A stretch of DNA of 64,000 nucleotides, from NCBI RefSeq assembly GCF_014897985.1, contig NZ_JABUZA010000001.1:165890-229889 (forward strand), written 5' to 3'. Of this stretch, positions 48,947-59,138 are shown in pieces; position 1 is the first letter of the stretch; every line of letters starts with the position of its first letter. The notes below the pieces were generated by a model. That model was not told the origin of the DNA. It was given only the letters and a program-made list of their open reading frames with translations, and did no database searches. A program made the translations under genes and the position numbers. The stretch is from Halomonas colorata (GTDB lineage Bacteria > Pseudomonadota > Gammaproteobacteria > Pseudomonadales > Halomonadaceae).

Positions 48947-49666
48947 GTGCAATTACTCCTTGTTGGCACAGTAATCTTTCCAACACCGCAGGCGATGACG
49001 CCCAGGGGCCGTTACGTCAATATTTACCCTAGCGCACCCCTGTAAAGAGAGCCAAATTGAAAGCTTACTAAGCTGGCTTTTTTATTAATGTTAGTGGTTA
49101 ACGCTACTCTAATAGTGGTGGCATTAAATAATCGATTTTTTAATGCTGGGGCTCTAAATGGCGTTGTTGGTATTTAGCCAAGCTTGAAATCAAGATTACA
49201 CGGAGAGACGGTTAAGCTATTAATAAAGATGCCTTAATAAAGTAGGGGCGCAATAAAAGAGTAATCAGTGTCTTGTGGGCAAGGGAATTCATTGGCGTTG
49301 AAAAATAATTTATAAAGTTATCGATCATATATTAAATCTTGTGCCTGGATTTATTTAAGTGTTTGTAATTTATAAGTAAAATTAAAATAAATGGCGCGTT
49401 GTAAGGTTTTTAATATAGGTTAATAAATTTGTTTTGATAATGATTAAAGTTATTCGCTATTAGGAGGAGGGTGGGGGTATAAATTGACAGGGTAAGGAGG
49501 CGCACTATATTGAAAAGACGCTTAAATTAAGAGTTCCATTAAATATCTAACGGAATGCTTTATAAAGCGCTTATTAATGTAGCAGTGGTCCAGTTCGTTT
49601 TGTTTCACCTAGCGTACTTGTTCGATACAGTCGCTAATGAGTGAAGCGACAAGGAGGAAGTGACTA
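48947..49666. other. 0.7-kb AT-rich intergenic region upstream of the stress cluster
   Basis: No credible gene is seen on either strand. The base composition is far richer in A and T than the flanking genes, especially 49280-49460. A purine-rich GGAGGAGGGTGGGGG tract lies at 49461-49475, followed by TATAAATTGACAGGG and AAGGAGG (near 49495), which have no open frame after them. Transcription start signals for the 49667 gene and the divergent SDR gene should be here. The composition would suit a nucleoid-silencing protein. Confidence 0.5.
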
Positions 49667-50455
49667 ATGATTGATCATGGAAAACAGGCTGACCCAGGTT
49701 CTTCATCTACGCCGAATACGGCTACCGGTTCGCCTCAATCGAATAACGGTACAGCGCATTCTCCCAATAGCGACCATCTAAAGCAGCAAGGTCGGGATGC
49801 CGTTCATGATGTAAGTGATGCAGCCCAGCATCAGGCTGAACACTTTTATAACCAACAGCGTGATACCGCTGCCGAGCAGACGCAAAAATTTACCAGCGTC
49901 TTTTATAAAATGGCCGATGAGTTCGACAATCAGCAGCAGCCCTATTTCTCCCAACAGGTTAGAAAGCTTGCTGATACCGCTGATCGTCTCTCAAATAAAC
50001 TGCGTGACAAGGACTTAAAAAGTATTTGCCAGGAAGCGCAAAGCTACAGCCGTCGCGAGCCAGCTCTTTTCTTTGGTGGCGCGATTGCTGCAGGCTTTTT
50101 GCTAACACGCTTTTTACGCAGTTCTGGTCAGCATTCGCATTCATCAAATGATCATTCTCACCCGTCCAGCGGTTACTCCAACCAGCCTTCGGGCGCATAT
50201 TCCAGCCATTCGTCGCCAACGCCTGACAATCCCTCGGCAGGCATTATGCACGGCGCTTCTACCGGGGTGGCGCATGACCCAACCCAGCAAAGCTCGTCGC
50301 TGCAGGGGACTTCACGCGGTCCAACAGTAAATCCCGGGGCTTCGTCCAGTACTTCTCCCAGTACGTCGCCAGGCTCATCACAAGGCTTGGCCAATGACCC
50401 CTTGGGTGGTGCAGGTTCAGTGAACAAACCCAGCGGTCCCGGTGGAAGTATCTGA
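49667..50455 (+). CDS. Hypothetical membrane protein with Ser/Gly/Pro-rich tail
   Basis: The 262-residue product is not a named protein that I recognise. Residues 1-36 are Ser/Asn/Gly-rich. Residues 37-125 are a charged amphipathic helical region (LKQQGRDAVHDVSDAAQHQAE and YFSQQVRKLADTADRLSNKL). A single hydrophobic helix (FFGGAIAAGFLLTRFL) lies about 135-150, and the remaining 110 residues are low-complexity Ser/Pro/Gly/His. The helix-TM plan is reminiscent of ElaB/YqjD-type proteins that anchor to the membrane near the C-terminus. AAGGAGG precedes the ATG. It heads a cluster with a holin-like and a DUF3618 protein, so a stress-related envelope role is inferred. Confidence 0.75.
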   Translation: MIDHGKQADPGSSSTPNTATGSPQSNNGTAHSPNSDHLKQQGRDAVHDVSDAAQHQAEHFYNQQRDTAAEQTQKFTSVFYKMADEFDNQQQPYFSQQVRKLADTADRLSNKLRDKDLKSICQEAQSYSRREPALFFGGAIAAGFLLTRFLRSSGQHSHSSNDHSHPSSGYSNQPSGAYSSHSSPTPDNPSAGIMHGASTGVAHDPTQQSSSLQGTSRGPTVNPGASSSTSPSTSPGSSQGLANDPLGGAGSVNKPSGPGGSI

Positions 50456-50485
50456 CGGTTTAAAACAGCCTCTATGCAATGTGAT

Positions 50486-50526
50486 AGTAGCTCTAAGGCG
50501 CTTTGATTAACCCCTTATGAGCTACT
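50486..50526. other. 13-bp imperfect inverted repeat between two stress-cluster genes
   Basis: AGTAGCTC-TAAGG (50486-50498) pairs with CCTTA-T-GAGCTACT (50513-50526) with one bulged T. It lies in the 154-bp gap between the Ser-rich protein and the holin-like gene and could attenuate or process the transcript. Confidence 0.5.
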
Positions 50527-50609
50527 GCTTAACCCAGGCCAGGTTTAGAACCGTTGAGCGTCTAAACATCTAGCTAAGCGCCCTGACTACCGGGCAAAGG
50601 AGGTTACGA

Positions 50610-51047
50610 ATGGATTCAGATCATAAAACTTCATCGCAGGGATCGTCTGTCGGGTCGCTTTTATCGACGGTCATGCAGGAAATAACGTCTCTAGTGCGCA
50701 ATGAAGCTGAGCTTGCCAAGGCCGAGGTGTCGGAAAAAACGCATCAGGTAATGGCGAGCATTGCGACCATTGCAATTGCTGGCGCAGTGCTGCTGGGCGG
50801 CTTTCTTACGCTGCTTGCCGCGCTGGTATTTGTGCTAAACGAAGTGCTGCCACCCGATATGACGCCATGGCTATCCGCGATCATCGTGGGTGTCGTCGTG
50901 ACACTGATCGGCTTCATTATGCTTAAAGGCGGTATGAAACAGCTTCAGGCGCGCAATCTAATGCCTAATCGCACGATCAGTAGCTTGCGTCACGATAAGG
51001 AATTCGCCAAGGAGCATCAGCGCAACGTCAAGGAGGAGCTAAAATGA
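50610..51047 (+). CDS. Phage holin superfamily III / YqjE-like (DUF1469) membrane protein
   Basis: The 145-residue product has an N-terminal amphipathic region (LLSTVMQEITSLVRNEAELAKAEV, shown in part) and two transmembrane helices (about 49-75, IATIAIAGAVLLGGFLTLLA, and 84-110, LSAIIVGVVVTLIGFIML). It ends in a short basic tail. This is the Phage_holin_3_6/YqjE pattern, a family found in many non-phage genomes beside DUF883/DUF3618 genes. It overlaps the next gene by 4 bp (ATGA), so the two are co-translated. GGAGG precedes the ATG. Confidence 0.85.
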   Translation: MDSDHKTSSQGSSVGSLLSTVMQEITSLVRNEAELAKAEVSEKTHQVMASIATIAIAGAVLLGGFLTLLAALVFVLNEVLPPDMTPWLSAIIVGVVVTLIGFIMLKGGMKQLQARNLMPNRTISSLRHDKEFAKEHQRNVKEELK

Positions 51048-52237
51048 GTGACCACGATCACGATCATAAGCGCAGTGACCATACTCACGATGAGCGCCAT
51101 GATCATCGCCCCGATCATCGAAGTACGGAAGAGATCGAAAAGGATATCCATCGTTCGCGTGAACGCCTTGACTCCACTCTGCACGAAATCGAGGAACGCT
51201 TCTCTCCTCAGCAGCTTTTCAATACGTCCTATGAGTATATCCGGCAAGGTGGCGCCAACGAGTTTGTGTCCAACCTGGGTAATACCATCAAGCAAAACCC
51301 AGTGCCTTTTTTAGTGACTACTGCGGGTCTTGGCTGGCTGATGATGGCCCAGCGTAATCCGAACCAGGGGCATCGCTATCAGCGTGGACCGTCGCATCAC
51401 TATATGGATGAGCATGCGTCTACCGGATATAGCGGCTCTCACGGCTCGCCGGGTGTTCCCGTTCATGAAGGCACGCATACGCATGGCGGTACGCAGAACT
51501 ATACCAGTACGCCAGGCTACGTCGCCGGTAACCCTGAGCCCCATGGCGATAGCAAAGGCCGGATGAGCAGCGTGAAAGAGGGCGCCAAAGATAAAGCCCA
51601 TCATTTCAGTGAAAAAGCCAAAGACGTTGCGCATCAGATAGGTGATAAAGCGCATCATCTTGGCGAAAAGGCACAGCATATGGGAGGCAGTATGCGCGAT
51701 TCTACATCCCACCTTCAGCACGGTACGCGGGATCATCTTCACAACATGTCTGAACGCGCCCGCCACATGGGCAGTAGTTCATCTGATTTTGTTCAGGAGC
51801 ATCCGCTAGTGGTAGGCGCCTTAGGCGTTGCTCTGGGCGCTGCCTTGGCAAGCCTGTTTCCGACCACGCGCAAAGAGGATGAATACATGGGCGAATACCG
51901 TGATCGCGCCCTGCACAGAGCGGCGGAAGCGGGGCAGGAGCAGGTAGATAGAGCCCAGGATAAGATCCATGAAAAGGCGGAGCATATGAAAGACGATACG
52001 CATGGTAATCAGCATTCATCGTCCAGCGATAACGATCAGTCAATGTCTCGCTCCACCACGCCGGGAAGCCCTTCGTCCAGCAGCCAGGCTCCAGGCCATA
52101 ACTCGGCCTCAGGCATTAGCTCAAGCACTACCGGCACCACGCCGGACACCTCAAAGGGCGTTAGAGAACCAGGCTTGGCGGGCTCGAACACGCCTTCCGG
52201 CAACACCCAGGGCTCAGGTACCAATAAAGCCCCGTAA
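51044..52237 (+). CDS. DUF3618-domain protein with LEA-like helical repeats
   Basis: The 397-residue product begins with a His/Asp-rich leader (residues 1-27), then a DUF3618 domain (TEEIEKDIHRSRERLDSTLH, FSPQQLFNTSYEYI) and a transmembrane helix (about 87-102). A His/Gly-rich linker follows. Residues about 180-245 form an amphipathic helical stretch with Lys-Ala-His-His spacing (KDKAHHFSEKAKDVAHQIG, DKAHHLGEKAQHMGG) that resembles group 3 LEA 11-mers. A second transmembrane helix (VVGALGVALGAALASLFP) is of ElaB/YqjD type, then a charged helix and a Ser/Gly/Thr-rich tail. It is the last gene of the cluster, before a strong terminator. A role in salt, desiccation or envelope stress is inferred, not shown. 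Confidence 0.8.
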   Translation: MSDHDHDHKRSDHTHDERHDHRPDHRSTEEIEKDIHRSRERLDSTLHEIEERFSPQQLFNTSYEYIRQGGANEFVSNLGNTIKQNPVPFLVTTAGLGWLMMAQRNPNQGHRYQRGPSHHYMDEHASTGYSGSHGSPGVPVHEGTHTHGGTQNYTSTPGYVAGNPEPHGDSKGRMSSVKEGAKDKAHHFSEKAKDVAHQIGDKAHHLGEKAQHMGGSMRDSTSHLQHGTRDHLHNMSERARHMGSSSSDFVQEHPLVVGALGVALGAALASLFPTTRKEDEYMGEYRDRALHRAAEAGQEQVDRAQDKIHEKAEHMKDDTHGNQHSSSSDNDQSMSRSTTPGSPSSSSQAPGHNSASGISSSTTGTTPDTSKGVREPGLAGSNTPSGNTQGSGTNKAP

Positions 52238-52266
52238 GCGGTAAGCGTTATCCTCTTATGAAAAGT

Positions 52267-52295
52267 AGTGCCCGGCCCAGGCCGGGCACTTTTTT
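52267..52295 (+). terminator. Intrinsic terminator of the stress cluster
   Basis: AGTGCCCGGCC (52267-52277) and GGCCGGGCACT (52280-52290) form a perfect 11-bp stem with a minimal loop, then a run of T. Confidence 0.92.
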
Positions 52296-52301
52296 ATGTG
52301 C

Positions 52302-52337
52302 GGTACTTTCGCAGGTACTTTCGCAGGTACTTTCGCA
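52302..52337. repeat. 12-bp tandem repeat, three exact copies
   Basis: GGTACTTTCGCA occurs at 52302-52313, 52314-52325 and 52326-52337 with no change, between the terminator of the DUF3618 gene and the 3' end of the RpiR-family gene. Confidence 0.95.
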
Positions 52338-52365
52338 GCGCCAACGCTGGCTAAAGCGATACTGC

Positions 52366-53268
52366 TCATTCCCGCCTAGGGAGCGTATTTGAGTAGGTAT
52401 TAAAACGAGCCAGGTGATCATCAGCGTCCTGCAGGGCTTTCAATGCCGAAGGGCGATCGAGCTCGGCCAGCAGCGTACAGAGCACTTCCGATACGGCCAG
52501 GGCAGGGGCCAGTGTGTGAAAGAAACTGTAGCTCTCCGTGGCGCAGTAAATCGTATGCTCGGAAATTCCCGCCAGCGGTGATACCTCACTATCGGTAATC
52601 GAGAGAATAGACAGGCCTTTCTCTTTTGCCAGCTGCGCAAGCGTCAGCGTATCCAGCGCGTAGGGTTTTATGGATACGACCAGCACCACCTCATCCGGTT
52701 TTGCACGAATCAAGGCGTCGCCGCCCGTTCCGGCAGGGCCATCAAGATGAACCGAGCGCTCGCCTAAGAGTGACATCACGTAATGAAAATGCCAGGCCAC
52801 CACATGACTTGAGCGTAACCCCAACACATAGACTTTTTTGGCCGCCGCGAGCCTTTCGGCCATGGCGGTTAAGCGCTTGAGCTGCTCGGGCTCGCAGAGC
52901 GCTGCCATCTGGGCGCTTAACCCGTGCAACATGTGATAGGCGATATCACTGCCTGGGGGGCTCGCCGCCTGAGCATCGCGTTGGCGTACCTTCGCCGCAA
53001 AGCCATCGTTTCGCTGACGCACCGTTTGTGCGTAGTGGGCGCGAATTTCGTTATAGCCCTGAAAGCCCAGCACTTTGGCAAGCCGCGTCATGGTGGCTGG
53101 CTGAACCGCCGCCAAACGCGCCAATTCGCGCATGGACACCAAGGCCACTTCTTCCGGATGCTCAAGCACGTAGCGCGCTGCCTGTTGCAGCTGGGCTGAC
53201 ATACCATCGAACTGAGCAATGATCTGCTCTCTTAGCGGATCGCTCTGTGAAACAGGGCTTTGTGGCAT
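52366..53268 (-). CDS. MurR/RpiR-family transcriptional regulator
   Basis: The 300-residue product has an N-terminal HTH_6 domain (LQQAARYVLEHPEEVALVSM, RELARLAAVQPATMTRLAKVLGF) and a C-terminal SIS sugar-phosphate binding domain (KKVYVLGLRSSHVVAWHFHYV, DEVVLVVSIKPYALDTL, SILSITDSEVSPLAGISEHTI). Such regulators usually control adjacent catabolic genes. It is divergent from an aminotransferase, with 183 bp between them, and AT-rich promoter-like sequence (TATATAATG near 53370) lies in that gap. Confidence 0.9.
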   Translation of the reverse strand: MPQSPVSQSDPLREQIIAQFDGMSAQLQQAARYVLEHPEEVALVSMRELARLAAVQPATMTRLAKVLGFQGYNEIRAHYAQTVRQRNDGFAAKVRQRDAQAASPPGSDIAYHMLHGLSAQMAALCEPEQLKRLTAMAERLAAAKKVYVLGLRSSHVVAWHFHYVMSLLGERSVHLDGPAGTGGDALIRAKPDEVVLVVSIKPYALDTLTLAQLAKEKGLSILSITDSEVSPLAGISEHTIYCATESYSFFHTLAPALAVSEVLCTLLAELDRPSALKALQDADDHLARFNTYSNTLPRRE

Positions 53269-53451
53269 AGGAAGGTGCCTCTTAACACGCCTAGGGCTTG
53301 AGATGATTGCGCACGAGTGTAAACGCGGCTTTTCAACGAAAACAATGATCCGTTTGTTTTAATAAATTATATAATGATTGTATTGTTGCATTAATGGGTT
53401 GGAACGTGCCACTCTTGCGCTGAACGTAGCGTTTGAAAAGGAACGATAATA

Positions 53452-54777
53452 ATGGCGCGTATTCTTCATCGCAGTATTGGCCAGGCGTTGCCGCACGCGG
53501 CGTCAGCGCAAGGCGTCTATATCACTGATACCCAAGGGCGCCGCTACCTGGATGGTTCGGGCGGGGCGGCGGTGACGAGTGTGGGGCACGGCCACCCGGA
53601 AGTGCTGGCGGCCATGCGCGCCCAGATTGATAACCTCTGCTACGCCCATACCGGATTTTTCACTACGGACGCCGCCGAGGAACTGGCCGAGAAGCTGGTG
53701 AACCTGGCCCCAGATGGCCTGGATTACGTTTACCTAGTCTCCGGCGGTTCAGAAGCGGTAGAGGCCGCGTTAAAAATGGCCCGCCAGTATTTCGTTGAAA
53801 CCGGCAGGCCAGAGCGGCGGCATATTATCGCCCGGCGCCAGAGCTATCACGGCAATACCCTGGGCGCGCTTGCCACCGGCGGCAACGCCATGCGTAGGCA
53901 GCAGTTCCAGCCGCTTTTGCCCCAAACCCATCATGTCTCGCCCTGTTATGCCTATCGTGACAAGGCAAGCGACGAATCTTTTGAGGCGTATGCCGCAAGG
54001 CTTGCCGATGAGCTTGAAGCCAGGATTCTCGAGCTGGGCCCTGAAAGCGTGATGGCGTTTGTGGCCGAACCCGTGGTGGGGGCTACGCTTGGCGCCGTGG
54101 CCTCTGAGGCGGATTACTTCAAGCGGGTGCGGAAAATCTGCGATCAGTACGGCGTGTTGCTGATTCTCGATGAAGTCATGTGCGGAATGGGGCGCACGGG
54201 CACCATGTTCGCCTGCGAGCAGGACGGCATCACGCCCGATATTCTCACCGTGGCCAAAGGCCTGGGCGGCGGCTACCAGCCGATTGGGGCTGTGCTATTG
54301 TCCTCCGCTATTTATGATAGCTTCGCCAACGGCTCCGGCCTTTTCCAGCATGGGCATACGTACCTTGGCCACCCGGTCGCGGCGGCTGCGGCGAATAAGG
54401 TTGTCGAGATCATCGCGCGGCCTGAAACGCTGGCGAATGTAAACGCCATGGGCGCGCGCTTGCAAAGCGGTCTTGAAGCGGCGCTGGGTGCATCACCTTA
54501 CGTAGGCGATATTCGGGGTAGGGGATTGTTTCGGGGCATTGAGCTGGTGGCCGACCGCGAGCTAAAGACCCCGTTTGACCCCGCTCGAAAGATTCACGCC
54601 AAAATTAAACGCCAGGCCATGGCACGCGGCCTGATCAGCTATCCCATGGGCGGCACCATTGATGGCGTGTATGGCGATCATGTGCTGCTTGCACCCCCAT
54701 ATACCATCCAGGCGGACGAGATCGATCTACTCATTGAGCGGATCACTCAAGCGGTTGACGCCGCAATAGCCGAATAA
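53452..54777 (+). CDS. Class III PLP-dependent aminotransferase
   Basis: The 441-residue product has the fold-type I class III pattern: GSGGAAVTSVGHGHPEVL, VSGGSEAVEAALKMAR, SYHGNTLGAL, AFVAEPVVGAT, the aspartate of LILDEVMCGMGRTG and the PLP lysine in TVAKGLGGGYQPIGAVL near residue 270. The N-terminus RILHRSIGQALPHA is of a subgroup annotated only as aspartate aminotransferase family; the amino donor cannot be named from sequence. AAGGAACG precedes the ATG. The RpiR regulator is divergent and a CMD-family gene follows in the same orientation 40 bp later. Confidence 0.88.
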   Translation: MARILHRSIGQALPHAASAQGVYITDTQGRRYLDGSGGAAVTSVGHGHPEVLAAMRAQIDNLCYAHTGFFTTDAAEELAEKLVNLAPDGLDYVYLVSGGSEAVEAALKMARQYFVETGRPERRHIIARRQSYHGNTLGALATGGNAMRRQQFQPLLPQTHHVSPCYAYRDKASDESFEAYAARLADELEARILELGPESVMAFVAEPVVGATLGAVASEADYFKRVRKICDQYGVLLILDEVMCGMGRTGTMFACEQDGITPDILTVAKGLGGGYQPIGAVLLSSAIYDSFANGSGLFQHGHTYLGHPVAAAAANKVVEIIARPETLANVNAMGARLQSGLEAALGASPYVGDIRGRGLFRGIELVADRELKTPFDPARKIHAKIKRQAMARGLISYPMGGTIDGVYGDHVLLAPPYTIQADEIDLLIERITQAVDAAIAE

Positions 54778-54817
54778 CCTGGCGCGATAGCCAAATAATC
54801 CAAGAGGAAATACCACG

Positions 54818-55390
54818 ATGAAGCAGTCACCCTGCCCGCCGATGACCGATGCCGACTGGCCAGAAGAGTCTGCGGAATTACGCGAAGGTTTTGCCGGGCG
54901 CTTGAACGTTTACCGCACCATGGCGCACCATCCGGCCCTGCTAAATGCCTGGGCGCCGTTGCGGCAGCACGTGGTGAAGGACAATGCCCTGGGCCCCGAG
55001 TTAACCGAGGTGGTGATTCTGCGTGCAGGCTTTCGCCTGGGGTCTGCCTATGAGTGGGCGCACCATATCAGCCGTGCGCTGGCGCTAGGGTTTTCCGAGG
55101 CGCGGATTGACGCTATTCGTGGCGTGCCGGAAGCGATTGATGGCGTTGATGGCCTGATTGTTAACGCAGTGGATGCGCTACTCGACGAGCGTATGCTGGC
55201 AAGCCACCAGGAAGAAGCGTTGGCTGAGGCGATAGGGCGTAAGGCCGTGATCGACCTGATGGCCATGGTCGGCTTCTACTCGGTGCTGGGATATCTACTC
55301 AAGACCTACGACACGCCGATTGATGAGGCTATTCAAGCCGAGGCCCGGTCGAATCCAGGGCTGTTTTCACTAACACCGCCGCCTGTATAG
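54818..55390 (+). CDS. Carboxymuconolactone decarboxylase (CMD)-family protein
   Basis: The 190-residue helical product has the CMD/AhpD-like core ELTEVVILRAGFRLGSAYEW followed by AHHISRALALGFSEARIDAI. The CxxC of AhpD-type enzymes is absent; the motif is EWAHH, as in the gamma-carboxymuconolactone decarboxylase-like subgroup. AAGAGG precedes the ATG. It follows the aminotransferase by 40 bp and is probably in one transcript with it under RpiR control. The reaction is unknown. Confidence 0.82.
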   Translation: MKQSPCPPMTDADWPEESAELREGFAGRLNVYRTMAHHPALLNAWAPLRQHVVKDNALGPELTEVVILRAGFRLGSAYEWAHHISRALALGFSEARIDAIRGVPEAIDGVDGLIVNAVDALLDERMLASHQEEALAEAIGRKAVIDLMAMVGFYSVLGYLLKTYDTPIDEAIQAEARSNPGLFSLTPPPV

Positions 55391-55411
55391 CAAGCTAAGG
55401 TCTCGGGCTGC

Positions 55412-56752
55412 TTACTTAAACCGCCGCTTTACCTCAACACTCAGCCTGCCTTCACCCAAGCGTAGCGAGAGCTTCTGACCTGGCTGGGTCTCCTCGGCAC
55501 GGCGCACGACCTGGCCCTTGTCATCCTGAGCAATCGCATAGCCCCGGCCCAGCACCGCCAGCGGGCTGATGGCATTAAGCTCCCGCGCCGCACTGGTTAA
55601 ACGCGCCTGCTGGCGTTGAAGCTGGCGCTGCATGGCGTTTTCCAGACGGCGGTTCAGTTGACTCACCCGTTCGCTTTCGGCGCGGTGCAGGCGCGCCATG
55701 TCCTGGCTCGCCAAGCGCTTGCCCAGTTGCGTTACCCGTGCCTGCTGCTGGGCAAGGGTTTGCTGCATGGCGCGAGTTAAACGCTGAGCAAGCGTTGCCA
55801 CGTGCTGGCGCTGGCGGTTTAACTGCTCGCCGGGGTGCCTGAGCCGGGCACGCAGGCTATCCAGCTGTTGGCTATCGCGCTCCAAGCGGCGCTGCATGGC
55901 GCGGTGCAGGCGGCTTTGCTGGTCAGCCAACTGGCGCTTCAAAGCGTGTTGATCCGGCACCAGGCGCTCGGCGGCGGCCGAAGGGGTTGGGGCGCGAACA
56001 TCGGCGGCAAAATCCGCGAGCGTGACATCCACCTCGTGGCCTACCGCCGACATCACTGGCAGGCGTGAATGAAAAATCGCCCGGGCCAAATGTTCGTTAT
56101 TAAACGCCCATAAATCTTCCAGGCTGCCGCCGCCCCGGGTGATGAGTACCACATCGCGCTCAGGGTCCAGCCGTGCCTGGCGGTTGAGTAGCCCAAGTGC
56201 TGCGATCATTGCCGGTGCCGCTTCCACACCCTGCACTGGCACCGGGATTAGTGTGACATCCGCCAAGGGCCAACGAGCCGCCAAAACGGCCAGCACATCG
56301 CGAATGGCCGCGCCGGTGGCCGAGCTTAAAATCAGAATCTTGCGCGGCGGAAAGGGCAGGGTGCGCGTATTGGCAAACACGCCTTCACCGTCCAGCTGGG
56401 CTTTGAGGCGCTCAAACGCGGCCAGCAGCTCGCCAAGCCCTGCCGCCTGCACGGCTTCGGCAATCAGTTGGTAGTCACCGCGTGGCTCAAACAGCGACAC
56501 CCGCCCGCGCAGTTTTACCTGGTCACCATCGCGCATGGGCGCCGACACAAAGCGCGCCCGCTGACGAAACAGCGCGCAGCGCACCTGGGCGCGGTCATCT
56601 TTAAGCGTGAAGTAGATATGCCCCGAGGCCGGGCGCGAAACGTTAGAAAGCTCGCCTTCCACCCACACCTCGCCCACATCGCGCTCAAGCGCCTGGCGGG
56701 CCTGCTTGTTTAGCTCGCTGACAGAAAGGGCGGTGGATGTTGCTGGGTTCAT
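55412..56752 (-). CDS. xseA: Exodeoxyribonuclease VII large subunit
   Basis: XseA with XseB degrades single-stranded DNA. The product of about 446 residues has an N-terminal OB fold (VWVEGELSNVSRPASGHIYF, TLKDDRAQVRC), the catalytic core with RGGGSLEDLWAFN and VGHEVDVTLADFAADVRAPTPSAAAE, and a long Arg/Gln-rich coiled coil (about 270-400). The ATG at 56752 follows AAGGGA; a GTG five codons upstream is less likely. xseB is not next to it. Confidence 0.95.
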   Translation of the reverse strand: MNPATSTALSVSELNKQARQALERDVGEVWVEGELSNVSRPASGHIYFTLKDDRAQVRCALFRQRARFVSAPMRDGDQVKLRGRVSLFEPRGDYQLIAEAVQAAGLGELLAAFERLKAQLDGEGVFANTRTLPFPPRKILILSSATGAAIRDVLAVLAARWPLADVTLIPVPVQGVEAAPAMIAALGLLNRQARLDPERDVVLITRGGGSLEDLWAFNNEHLARAIFHSRLPVMSAVGHEVDVTLADFAADVRAPTPSAAAERLVPDQHALKRQLADQQSRLHRAMQRRLERDSQQLDSLRARLRHPGEQLNRQRQHVATLAQRLTRAMQQTLAQQQARVTQLGKRLASQDMARLHRAESERVSQLNRRLENAMQRQLQRQQARLTSAARELNAISPLAVLGRGYAIAQDDKGQVVRRAEETQPGQKLSLRLGEGRLSVEVKRRFK

Positions 56753-56860
56753 GGTCGTCCCTTGCACTGGGGTTCAGGTATCTTTGCGGCTAACCGCGTA
56801 ACATGGCGATGTTATTACACAATATCATTGTATTACCCAAGGCGAGCACGAGGAAATGCC

Positions 56861-57370
56861 ATGAGCCACCACACCACACCGCTTATCGATTTTTACCGTG
56901 GCGAGGCAACGGATCATCAGGGGCGCTACATCGATGCTATCTGGGCCTTATCGCCTTTCTGGCTGGAGCATACCCACGACTATATTCAGTGGCTTTTTCC
57001 GATTCCCGAGGTTGGCCGTTTTAATGGTTTTGCGCCCCCGCTAACGGTTATTGAAAGGGATGCCTTTAAAGACGATAGCGCGTTACGTGAACGCCAGCGA
57101 ACGTCGCTGGATGTGATGCTGAGCTTTTTAGGCCTGGCGCGAGATGGGTTTACGATCACCGCCCAGCCGGGACTTAATATGCGCGAACATATTTGGCTCA
57201 AGGCGGGAGGGCATAATCACCTGCGTATTTCGCGCATGATTCGCTCTTTGGCACATTGCCATCAACAGGCGCTAGCACTTGCCCTGCAGGAAGCCGTAGT
57301 GCGCATTGGTTCTGAGCAAGGCATCGTCTCGGATGCGTCTATTCAATACTGGCTTAGCGCGCATCAGTAG
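56861..57370 (+). CDS. Opioid growth factor receptor (OGFr) conserved-domain protein
   Basis: The 169-residue product matches the OGFr N-terminal domain known from animals and scattered bacteria: LIDFYRGEATDHQGRYIDAI, ALSPFWLEHTHDYIQWLFPI, GRFNGFAPPL, FLGLARDG and the RISRMIRSLAHCH helix. The bacterial role is unknown. The ATG at 56861 is chosen because GAGGAAATGCC lies just before it; the frame is open about 100 bp upstream. It is divergent from xseA and 204 bp before guaB. Confidence 0.82.
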   Translation: MSHHTTPLIDFYRGEATDHQGRYIDAIWALSPFWLEHTHDYIQWLFPIPEVGRFNGFAPPLTVIERDAFKDDSALRERQRTSLDVMLSFLGLARDGFTITAQPGLNMREHIWLKAGGHNHLRISRMIRSLAHCHQQALALALQEAVVRIGSEQGIVSDASIQYWLSAHQ

Positions 57371-57430
57371 TCGGCGCATGACATAAAACACGGATCATCA
57401 CGCGTTTTCCCGTCAGGCGTAAGGCAGTGA

Positions 57431-59044
<1,614 letters not shown>

Positions 59045-59138
59045 CCAGCGCTTTTAGTTGAATGGCGGCGGGCTTTGCCCCGCCGCTTGCTTTTTAGCCT
59101 TACCAGCAGCACCTCCACTGCTTACTCGAGACACCGCC

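Noticed and set aside
51044..51130. His/Asp-rich start of the DUF3618 protein considered as a metallochaperone motif
   Set aside because: The run is low-complexity with no defined metal-binding pattern; it is better treated as a disordered leader.
54770..54802. Near-duplicate ATAGCC-x-AATAA around the aminotransferase stop codon
   Set aside because: Two imperfect copies of about 12 bp are too little to interpret; probably chance or a minor slippage event.
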